DNA of 64,000 nucleotides from Anseranas semipalmata (lineage: Eukaryota; Chordata; Aves; Anseriformes; Anseranatidae), in NCBI GenBank assembly GCA_013399115.1, contig VXAA01006068.1, forward strand, positions 1,018,945-1,082,944. The letters run 5' to 3'. A model generated the notes under the pieces. The model did no database searches. It was not told the origin of the DNA and saw only the letters and a list, made by a program, of their open reading frames with translations. The translations under genes and the position numbers were made by a program. Shown here piece by piece: positions 1 to 12,000 of this stretch. Each line of letters begins with the position of its first letter. The first letter of the stretch is position 1.

Positions 1-74
1 CTTAAAATTCTGAAAAGCGAACTCTTTCCACAGCCATTAGGACCAGTGATTAAAAGATTCATCCCCTCCTGGAC
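1..74 (-). CDS. ABCD2: ABCD2 exon 6 (partial, Walker A)
   Basis: Read on the minus strand, the acceptor ends ..TTGTAG at 75-76 and the exon opens [19 protein letters not shown], followed by [14 protein letters not shown] is the Walker A P-loop that binds the ATP phosphates. The exon runs off the left edge of the window, so its donor site is not seen. Confidence 0.96.
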
Positions 75-3000
75 CTACAATAATAATGAAAATGAAAAGA
101 TGTTACTACGCAGTATATAAGATACGAGGTGCTCTAAGACCCCTAGAGGGAGTTATGCAAGCATTTATATCAAATTATCAACCCTTTTCATTAATTACCT
201 CCACATTTTTTATGCAAACATTCTGAAAGCAGTGAACTAGATATAATAATGAAAATAATTTCTATAATGTCTGACTATTTCTATAAGGTATGCTTATTAT
301 ATCATAATGTTAATACATCACAGTCAGAATCAATTATTCTAATGTGGATCAGGTCCAAAATTGTTCATGGCACACAGAGCAGTGCTATGCCCACCAGTAA
401 TACTAATTTAAGCTATGTGAACCAGATCAAATGATTTGGAAAATTTACTTCACATTGTCCTTTCCTGCTTAATTACCAGTGTTATTTTGGGTGCAATACA
501 CTAGGTTTTTATTCATTTAAATATTAACACGTGTATATATGAGTGTGTATTTATATATAATCACAATGTCAATATTTTATATAACTATATTGACTGTTAC
601 ATTATATTTTCTGATGTTTTTGTCTGTTGAGCCAAATAAATAAATAAAACTGTTTCCTTGACTGCAAAGTTGTAATTTTACAAATCTAAAATTCCTACAC
701 TGGAGCCATAGGAAGGTTTTCTATAACTAGGACTCTGTCCTGCTAGTTTCTAATTCCTGTATCACATAGAGGTGACAAGAGGAACACTCTGCTTTAGCTA
801 AATTAAAGGACCTGCTGGAATTATTCAAGTTAGTGTTCCAGTAATTTCAACTATTTTTAAAAATAACATCTGCGTTGGAACATAAGATCAGTATATATAT
901 GGGAGTAATCCAGTAAAGGTCAACAATTAAAACCGTGAGCAAGTACCAAGTGGTATCTGTAATAGCTTTTCAAAAACAATCCAAGTTTTTACTGAGTAAA
1001 GACTCCACTTTTACTGAGTAAAGGCTTGTGAACTACACTGTCAACTATTAGTTAGTACTGCTCTTTGTGACTATCAGCTAAAATTAACTACAGACTCAGT
1101 TTTTTCCCTGTTGCTGTGAACTCAGACTTTTAAAGGAGCCCATATGAGTAAAGCATCCCAATTTCACTGAGATTAAGTAAAATGGATGCAGAATCTCATA
1201 TATGCCCTTGAAAATCCCAGGTCTGCTTTTTCATCTGGAAACAGCACCAGAAATCCTCTGTTCTCTTTCTTTGAGCAGGATAAACTACATGTCTGCCTCT
1301 GTTGAGCTACTATGCCTACCTTTCTGGACTTCCCCTTTTATCCATATGCTCCTCCAAGTACTTAACATAAGGTACATGAATTCTGTGCTGTTTATGTTAA
1401 TGTGATGGCAACAATCAGAAGATTCTTGCATATCATCTTACTTTGAAGTTTAGTCTGGAAACCACCACATCGCCATTCGGAGTAATAATAGGAACGTTTT
1501 CACAAGTAATTCCATGTTCAACGTCAATAACTTTTCCTAGAAAAAAAACAAAACACCAACACTTAAATGTTTTTGAAACCTCACATTAACAGCCTCTGTG
1601 CACAGCTGAGAAGTATAAATTGGTGAGTTTCAACAACTGTTTTATGTTGTCCAGGTTCCTCGAATGAAAAATCTGGCTAATGAAACTTAGCTGGTCAGAA
1701 AGACACTGTCAGTATTAGCCAGAAGTGTGTAATGAATCCAAAATTTCATCAAAAATATAATGCACAATATGCATCATAAATGTATAATGCACTATAAAAA
1801 CACATTTATTAACACCCTACCTGTATTTGTTGTATTTTGTTTTAAATAGGTGGGCATTATCAATTAGTAAAAAAGTTCAAGGACAGCCTTAGACACAGGC
1901 AGTCTAGTTCACCTTCTGTTGGAGATTTCATTAGGAAATGGAACCTCCTTTCGCTACCAGCTCTGAAACTGTAAGCCCAACTCAGCATCCTCCAGCAACA
2001 AGAGCAAAGGAGAAAATATCCAATGGCTTGCTTCCATCTCTTTTTTAAGCCACAGACACTGTAAAGGTCTCTAAGAAGTATTTGTAGAAACCTTTATAAC
2101 TTATTTCACTCCAGTAGCTATACTTACTATCTGGGTTTGTGGCATATTTAAATACACAATGTCCATCAGACGTTTGGATATATGTAACACATGGACTTGG
2201 AAACAAATTCCTCTAGGAATAATAAAAAAAGAAACCAACTCTACCTTCTCAGTTGCCTCCTGATGGGCTTGCCTAACAGAACCCAACAGCTGGGTTCCTA
2301 GACAAGTACCAGAAATTATCTTTATACATAAGATGCAAAGAAAAAAGATTTCCCTCTGTATTAGAAGGCTGCAAATTTTAAAACTTAGACTAATCTGAAC
2401 AAAGAAAAATGGAACTAAGGAAAAGTTGAGTTTATTATAAAGGGATCTGGTAGTATTTCCTTCAGGTAAGGTTAAAGTCTTACATTTTCCATTAGGAAGC
2501 TCTTTGTTCAAGTTCTTCTGACTTTGCCAAACTATAACAAACTGGGCAAAAATTTATGTGTTGTGTATCGGCCCAAGTGTTCTTTTTTTCCTAAAATAAG
2601 TTCTATTTAAAACAGTTCTGTGGTGTCCAACATGAAATTATGGAAAATGAAACTGTTTTGCTGTTGAAAAAAAAAATAACACTAACAAGCTCTACTGCCT
2701 TCAGACTCCTTGAAGGCACCTGGTATGCAGCTGGGAGATCAACCATATCAGATTTTAACAGATTTTGGACAAGACATACTTTTGTGAAAAAGGGCCATAT
2801 CAGTCACTCCACATGTATACTTACGCTGGAGTTGCCATTCACCTGCCTGTGTGAAGGATAATTTTCTGTGGAGACAATCTCAAGCAAATTCTGCAAAATT
2901 TACTCATGTTCTTGAAGCATTTGAATGCAGTAGAGAAATTGTAGTTAAAAAAAAAAAGCTATGGTACAAAATAGTAAGCCAAGTAAGTACTAAGCAAACT

Positions 3001-6000
3001 TAATTCTCATTTCCTAATTTCAGAGTGTTTGACTGCAACCTTAGCATGCTTTCAAAACTTGTTGTATGTAATTGGAAATACAATTTGACAGTACTTCTGC
3101 AAGATGTGCACAATTATATTTCAACTTTTAAAATGCTGAATTGCTAGATACATGATATATATAGCAATATTATTGTATTTTAAAATATTCTTGTTAAAAT
3201 ATGACTTGTTAGTGTTAGGTCATAGATTAAACTAGGTGATCTTGGAGGTCTCTTCCAACCTAAAGGATTCTGTGATTCTGTGATTCTAATATTTTTCATA
3301 TTTTCACAATGATCTTATTGACAGAAGTGAATGCAAGGCACAGCACTGGTATTATTTAGGTACATAAGTTCATATTGGACGATTTAAAAGAAGTATGTGC
3401 TGAAAACGCCTTTGGGAAACTGAATATTAAGATTTTTCTTTTCTAACAATGGAGACGTACATGTATATGAGCACGTGTACTTTTATCCATATATAAATCC
3501 ACTCTGCAGGGATTTCTGAAGTATCAGGACTGAAAGAAAGGAGGAAAACCAGTATACAATGGAACTTGTCATAAAAAGTACAGAACCTGTGGCCTAGATT
3601 CATCTGGCTTAAATTCTGCTTAAGTCCTTGTGCCTAATGTTTTGTATTGGCTAGCTGCCTCTGAGAGCTTGCAACCACTCGGAAGCAAATGCTAGTCACT
3701 GCAACTTAGGGGGAATTCAGGCCGGATGAAATGTGCCACTGTGGAGGAATCAAATCTCAGGAAAAGGCTGCAGAGAAAAATGGAGCAGGGTATTACTGAA
3801 CTAGGCCAAAAAGGAACACAAACAGCATTCTTTCACATCCAAATGTATTTGGCTTTTGTTTTTAAAATACATAGTTATCTAAAATGGCCCCAAAATTACT
3901 TTGCTGCTCCAAATGAACTAAAACCCGTTTTTCTTGCACATGACAAAACATAACAGCTATAAAATGTCATTTCTTTTAATGCCAGCCAAATATTACCAAG
4001 ATCTACAAGAATAAGACATCAGCTGTTTCCATAGCTATCTACTATACTGCATCAGACTGTTTGTTTTGAAGAACCTTCTCAGAGGACCATTGAGAAATTT
4101 GTGCTGAAGGGCAATGCTGCTGAAATTGTCAAAAAAGGTATTTCATAAAGAGCATTCTGGTGCCTTTGACTCTAATGAGATTTAAGTTTTCAGAGGCCAG
4201 AGGGTGGGAATGAGGTTTTCCAACACCAAAGAAGAGGTGGGAAGCAGAAGGGGTCTGTTGGGAATTGGGAAAAGCCCATTGCAAAACCTGTATGATGTAC
4301 CTCAGAGAGAATAGAGGGAGAGAGATGGTGCATAATGGAGCATAACAAGAAGTAGATGTACACAGAAAATGCTCTGGGGAGGGTGCAGACAGAAAGATAG
4401 TGGCACCAGAAAGATACAGGGTAGAGACAGGAGGAGCTGTAAGGAGGAGCTATATAAGCTGTATATTGATCAGATCATTTGGGAGATGGGAGCAACAGTA
4501 AAGTTGTCAGCCCATTTCCAGTTGAAAATTCCCCTAAATGACAAAAAAATGAGCAAAAGCTGATAGTAGCTGAAAACAAATTATTATTCTTGTCAAAAAC
4601 TACTGAACCAATCTCTGTCTCTCTCCTAACCCAAACAAAATAATGTGGTGGTTGAAGACGAAAATGTTACAAGTCTCAGTTTTCTGAAAAAAAAAGTCAG
4701 AGGAAAGCAGGCACTGTCCATATAGTGATAATAATACAACCACCACAACCACCACCACCACCACCACTAATAGTATAGTTGAAATACCTTTTTCACTGCA
4801 AGTTTTCGCAGAAAACATTTCAGCAATCTTTGTGAAAATGTTTCAGAAAAGCACTGCATAAGCACAGGGCTACAAAACAGCAGGAAGATAAAATGGAAGG
4901 CAACATGGTCTCTGGAGAACTAAAACTGAGAGGCTGACTTGTTGTAGAAACAAAACCTCTGTTCACCTACTGCCCCAGCCAGGAATTCCCCTGAGAAATA
5001 TATAAAAATGTGACTTAATTACCTTTGATTTCTAAGGGCCCGTTGATGCGTAATTCTGTTTTATCTTCATTCTTTCTGTTGTTTTCAGACCCTTGAATAA
5101 CGACAGTTCTTTTGTAGATGCCTCTCTTCACCTCATCAAAGACTGCAAACATGTTGTGGACCCGGGCTGTGTATCCTGCTAACTCAGTAACCTGAGAAAC
5201 AACAAATGCCTCATTTCAGTTATACTTCACAAATCTGATAAATGAAATGCTTAGCCAAAGATTCATGAAAAACATTTCCAGCTATTCTAAGTCACTGCTT
5301 CTCTGATGTTATTCTGGAAGGATCAATGACGCATCTTTTGTCACCTATCAATTTTCCTCTGTTGAGATTCTGTGCTAACCAAAATGCCACCCACAGCGCC
5401 TACCAGCCAGCAGACACAGGCAGTTTGAGGGGGACAGATTTCAGCCAATTTAATTTACTATAGCTCCAGTAAATGAGGAGGTTGCAGGGACTGCTCTTTT
5501 CCACTGATCAGTACAGTCTTCAATCTGTGGAGAACAGCTACATTAGATAGCCAAAAATAGCCTATCATACAAGAGAAAAACAAAATCTCTGCATTTTCCA
5601 GGAAAATAAAGGCCAACAGCAGCAAGAAAAATAGACATACATAATTATTTATTTCTTTTTGTTCCCTAACCTCCTGTGAGAAAGGTGTGCTTTTCCTGTG
5701 TAAAATGGGTAGCACCAGGGCACACGCTAATGTAAAATACAGTACAGAAAAGAAATGACTCTCCTATCAACTGCATGCCAGAATACCAGAGTTAAATCTG
5801 AGACCCTGGTTTACAACGGGGAATTTTTAAAATGGTGAAGTCTCTTAAAGGGCTTTCTCATTTTTTTTTTATCCTCTAATCTCATTTACCAGCTAGTGAA
5901 AACAGAAAGAGAAAATCTCTGGTCCTGGTGACTTCCTATTCACAGGCACTGACACCACCAAGAACTCCCAAAGAACTGCCTCCATCTGCTGGCAGCAAAG

Positions 6001-9000
6001 AATTAAACTTGGGCATCCTATCACATATGTACTATTAGATGTTTTTAAAAAGATAGATTTTTACACTAAATGTGGAGAGCAAGATAGGAATAGCAAGACA
6101 ATGAGTGTAAAATTATAAAATAGTTAGCTTGCTGTCGTTAAATACATACACTCCGTGATTCAGTTCACGTGCTATGGGTATACATAATTCCAATAAGAGA
6201 TACAATCCTGTGCAAATTTCAGTGTTTGTGCAAGATTCAGAAGTGAGTCAGGGCCATCACTCCACTGGAGTTTAACAAGCATATAACATCTCAGAAAACT
6301 CAGTTTGAAGAGAGTAATCGGCCAGCGTTTCAACTCCATCAGCTGTACATTGTCTTGCACTACCGATAATTGCATTAACAGCTGTGAAAAGTATTGAGCT
6401 AACAGCACCCGAGGCTGTAGGTAGCACACAGGAGCTGTAACATCGTGTAACATCATTCTCCACACTGGAGCTGTAACTCCGTTCTCCACAGTGGAGCCTT
6501 CCTTGCAAATTCAGTGGTAACCAGTGCCAGGACTGAGCACTCCACACAATGCCAGCAGGGACGCTTGACGGAGAAAATCCTGCGAATGAAATCTGCGAAT
6601 CCTGCGATGAATGAAACGTGCACCAACTGCACCCCAAAAGAAATATAACTTGTAGTAAGTTTCTAAATCATGACCCTACAAACTCGCTTTGTCAAAACAC
6701 TAAGTACTACCATTTAAACTACTAACCCGCAAACAAAAGTTGAGCCAACCTCATCTGCAAACTGAGCAACACTGACTGGAAGAAGGCTGCTTTGGTGGAT
6801 CAGGTGGGCAAGAACTGAAGCCTCACTACCACTTTAAGTGGATTCAAGTATATTGTCATTTTTTGAAAACTTACGAAATGGCAAGGACAATCTGGTTGAA
6901 GTACTGCAGTATTTCTTGAAGAAAAGTATAAATGTAAAATTAAAATGGAAGTTCAAAGAAGTGATCTTTGATCGCATGCTGTCTGGATTAAAATTTCACC
7001 ATGTGATAAGCCAAATGAGTTTGTTCAGCTGTTGCTACTACTTTGTGGGGGGGTTTGTTTCCAAAAAATAAAACCACAATGTTTGTAAGTCCCCATGTAC
7101 ATTACATAAATGACCAAAATATTGAAAATAAAGTAGAATAACATCAGTGCATAATAGGTTATCTGGCAGCTTCTTTAGAGCAGAGGTCGAGAAGGGAAAC
7201 AGCTAAAGCAGCATAGGTCAAAATCACAGTCCATTAGAGAAGAACACTGAAAAAAAGACAAGCTCTGGCTTTGTCAGAGACTGTATCTGAAGGTGCCAAA
7301 CTACCCCCTCCTCTTCCAATTTAAAAAGCTGTATCTATTATGGCTGGATTCCAAGTAACGGAATCCATAGTCTTTGATAAGCTGCCCAGCTAACATGTGC
7401 CTCCTCCCACTGCTCTGGGAAAAGGGGTCCCCACCAAAGGGATGAGCAAAAACTAACTAAACAAATACAGAACCATATTTAGAAGGGAATGCTGGGGAGA
7501 ATAACAGTGCTTTTCCTTTGCTTAACAGCCTGCACCTAGAGAAATCCCCCAGAGAGACCACAGATGAAAGTCCAACTTGACTGGAATTGGGGTGAGGACC
7601 TCAAAAAACATCTCTGATCCTCCAGACGAACATCCTGTATTTCTGGCCTATCTGCAGTCCTAAGGTGGACTTTTTTCCTGCTAAAATTTCTCTACTTTGC
7701 AAAATTATTTACAATTTAACCAGTTCAGAAAATACTAAAAAAGTCTCTATAGTTTAGGTGACCAGGAAATACTCATTCAATTCTTTTTGCATTTTATACA
7801 CTTTTCCACATGACAGCCCCAGTACACTGGTCCACTGTGAGGAGGACAACCTGAATGTGGGTCTGTGCTCCAAACAGAGGAGGAATCTGAACCTTTATCA
7901 CTCAGATTCCAGGAACTCCTATTGCTCTCTGATGGCAGCTGAAGACAGGTATTAAAAATGACATTTATATGTTGCATCATACTGGCAGCTGTGCACTTTA
8001 GACTCTTTATGGACTTAAATCTAAAGACCAAACTTTAATCAGTTCAAAGATCTCCATGGATTTAGTTACAGTAGAATTTGCCTTAAAAATAACATACTTT
8101 CTTTTTTTTAATTTTACATTAGATGTAAATCCTGTTTCACTTTTATTTCCTTTCTGTTTTGCGTTTGACTGATGCATGATACCTCTTTGTATGAAGACAT
8201 AATCCTTTCAATAGCATCTGCTGCAGAGATCAGCAGGTTTCGTGACGTAGTAAAAGTTTCTGTTCTTTCACTAACCACTGCCTGCTTCTGGCCATCTTCA
8301 AACTCTAAAAGTAAAAAAAAAATAAAATCTGTTAAATATTCTTCTGAAAATTATCTCTACAAATTAAATTATAATTAAAATGTGAGCCATTATAGAGCAG
8401 TTTTTAAATTAAGAAAAATTTAACTCTGCAGAAACAACCTTTGTGAAAGAACTGGTGAACGCAATTAGCATAGATAACCTGGGAACAAAGAGTAAGTGGG
8501 AGTATATGGAATTCATCTTCTTATGCAAAACATCCTATTCTTTTATAGTATTTGTCTACCTAGATAATTTCCTTTTAATACATAATTATCCAACCTAAAT
8601 TTTTCAAAATATGAAAAAAGTGAAACCTAAGCACTGATCTGAAACAGATTTTTGATAGCATTTTTACTAGCTTTGCAATTATTTGTTTTCAGCCTTACTT
8701 ATTTACTCACTTAAAAAGAAACATTCATATTGATGCAAACTTGGCCACATGATAGTATTTCTATAAGAAAGCAGTAAGCTATTTTATTATTAAAGGCATG
8801 TGTTTAAATACCTCTCTCTAACAACACAGCTTCTCTGTTTATCTGACCCCAGAACAAGAGTATAGCAAACAGCATTTTTTTTTTTTGGTAACTGCCTCAT
8901 TTCTCTGAGAAGATCAGATTCTAGAAATCTAGTGTCTAGAAATCTACATGAAGTATCAAACCCAGGTATATCTTTTTGTCTTTATTAGATACTTCAATCG

Positions 9001-12000
9001 AAATGCTTTTTTTTTTTCAATCACACATTCAAAAAGTCACCCCTACATAATTACATCCAAATCACTGAAATAGACTACAGATTATTTAGGGAAAACTTTG
9101 AAACTTCTCATAAAATAGATTTGTTTATATACACTATCTGTATGTTGCTTTTTCTGTCCTTGGATGTTCTTATAATTTTTTAATAATTGAGATACATATT
9201 CAAATTTTCCAGATTAAATTATACAGCACCAGTACACTGTCAGCTAGTTGTGGGTAATCTAGCCACCTGGAACACAATGAGAGGCATGTTTAAAAAAAAA
9301 AAAAGACAGGAAACCTCTTGCAAAGAAAGGAGAACTCCTGCTCATGTATTCTTCACTTATTTACAACATCATTTCTACTCCAAGAAGAGTAACCTTTGGT
9401 GATAGCAAGAATTCAGCTAATTCATTACTATAAACTAAATTGAAATTTGTTTCTTCCTTCTCAGAGACCCAAATTTTACTGGTCTTGATGGGAGTATAGC
9501 CCATACAGCCCATGGTATGTAAAACTACCAAAAATATACCATTTAGGAACTGGCCATGGTTTAACTACACTAATGCAGGATTCCTCCTGGATGAGTGTAT
9601 TTAACGCTGCTTCCAGCACCCAGGCTAGCTCATTTAGCAATAGTTCGGAGATCTCTACAAACCACTGCATCAGTCTTTTAGGCATACTTCTGGGGATATT
9701 TGAGAAATTAAAATTACACAGAAGTTATGAGCGTTTCACTGTTCCAAAACACAGTCTCTTATACGATATGCCCAACACACCCAGATTACTTCTCCTTAAC
9801 TTTTTGTCCAAGACATTTTTCATACAGCTTGCCTCCTGTGTTTAAAGTGGGGCACTGTAACAGGCAGGCAGTATCTATTTCACACAGTATTTAAACATTT
9901 CCCTTTTCATTTTCATTTATGTAATTGGTATTCATACTTGTTTTATAAACAAAGATAAGTGTTCACTGTGTCTAGAGAAATCAAAGTCTTATTTCCAAAA
10001 CTAGCTACTTTGCAGAAACTGATTAGAGACATTTGGAACAGCAATGGTTTAATACAAGAATGCAAAATGTCGTCAAATGGGAATCTCTGCTTTGCCAGTT
10101 AATTTCTTCCCTGAAATATGTAACAGAATTAGCAAATTTGAGGCCTAAATATCACAATTAAAATTATTTTTTCTTTTTATTGCAGGATTTTTTATTTATG
10201 ATTTTTTTTTTCCCGAAGAAGCATATGAAATCTGCTGCTTTACACCTGAAGTCTCAGGCCTGGTCACGACACTGGTCTTGATACTGATACTTGATTGATA
10301 TTTTGATACCGACTGTAGTTATCTGCCCTAAAGTAATGAATCCAGCCCATCTAGTCCTTCAGATTTGAACTAACTTGTATCTGACCTTCTGAGGCATAAA
10401 ATACTGTTTTGCCAACTAGATCAGTGTTGGATCAAAGTTCAAGTCCGCGCTATTCTTTGAATAGCTGTTATACTTCTATCTGGTCTTGACAGTGTTGATT
10501 TGGCAGTATTAATAACGTATTTATGAAGCATCATTATGATATGCCTCAGGGCTCGATAATAAGTTCCGTGCTTTAACATTTTATGTTGCTGATAGCAAAT
10601 ATTCTTCCACTTTACAACATGAGCTATCTCCGTGTCTTTTTTTTTCTCCCACATTTGAAAAGTGTTTATGAAAAGAATATTCATGAGTAACAGGAATGTT
10701 ATTTAGTTTAGCATGCACACAAATCAATTATTACTCATTTGTTCTATATACTTTCAGTGTGGCTTAATCCCTGTAAAGGACATTTCTTTTCATTTTTTAA
10801 TTCATGCTGTTAATACCAGGGAGATACTTACAATGTGTGGTTAAATGATCTTTTTCTTGACTGTACTCATCCTCATCTTAGCAGACAGACTCTTAAACTG
10901 ATTAATCACTTCTCCATTGTGCTGATAACCTTCACTAGTTGCATGAGGTGAAATGACTTTGTATGAACTCTTCTGTCTGGAATAAGACCTCCTGGTATTT
11001 TTGAAGCTGCTACCAGGATGCCAGCCAGGGTCCTGATATAGTGCCCTCCTGAGCCACGTGACGGCCAGCAGCTCAGGCAGCTGAACACCCAGCCACGTGC
11101 AGGCACAACTGCAAGCCAGCTAAATAATGTGGGGGCAGGTCAAACCAAGCTTGTCCAGCTGGGCAGCCCTGATTTGGAATATAATTACCAAGACCTGCAC
11201 TGAAAACAATCTGCTCATTCCTGGTTAAATGTACCAAACTTGGAACTCATCCTTCTGTTTACACTGTAGCATCTATGCTTAATGAATCCTAGCAAATTTG
11301 TAATGTATTCTGTGGTTCCAATTGTGTATAAGGAAACCTGTCGAGGCAAACTCCCTGACTCGTCTTTCATTACCCCTACCTAATTACCTCTCTTTCTGCT
11401 CTTTTTTCCTTACAGCATCTGCAATATAAACATTACTTGAGTCTTGTTTCACGTCCTGGAAAGTTGTGACAGGATGTCACAAAATGATGCCATCCAAGCC
11501 TGCAATATGAACTTCATCTTCTCTCAGTGAGTCAGGGGAAAATAGTGGTTCCTAACAGGTCAACACGTGATAGAATAACTATCATTACACTATGGTTTAG
11601 GGAATGAGGAGAAAAGCTCTCTAGGAATGTTAGTAAGAAGTATCACTTTGTAAAATAACAGGAGATGCTGCAAGCATCAGCATGCCATCCCAACAACAAC
11701 TAGTGAACAAGGACTGCAACTGTCATTACAATCTCATGTGACACCGGCATTCATTAAGTCCTGAATTCATGCTGTTTATTGGGTTTATGTTCAAAGATGT
11801 ATCTTTTGCATTGCTCCTTCCTCAGCTGACTTCCTGTGCCTGAAAGTTACACAGAAGACATGGATATGGTAATAAAGTCTGTGAAGAGTAAAGAAATGTG
11901 AACAACATTTAAGGAAAGTATAGTCTTTGGAGGACTTTAAAGAAACATTTGGAAATAAGTAAAAATGGTATTACCGCCATCCGCAAATCCCTTTGCAGTG

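Larger units (their letters stand above)
1537..5022 (-). other. ABCD2 intron 4
   Basis: A 3.5-kb intron. It contains a short CR1 tail (3213-3287) and a CCA/CAC microsatellite (4737-4768), listed separately. The rest is unique AT-rich sequence with no coding signal that I can support. Confidence 0.85.

Noticed and set aside
4600..4818. Minus-strand ORF with a polyvaline tract (possible membrane peptide)
   Set aside because: The valines come from the CCA/CAC microsatellite in ABCD2 intron 4, and no other coding evidence exists.
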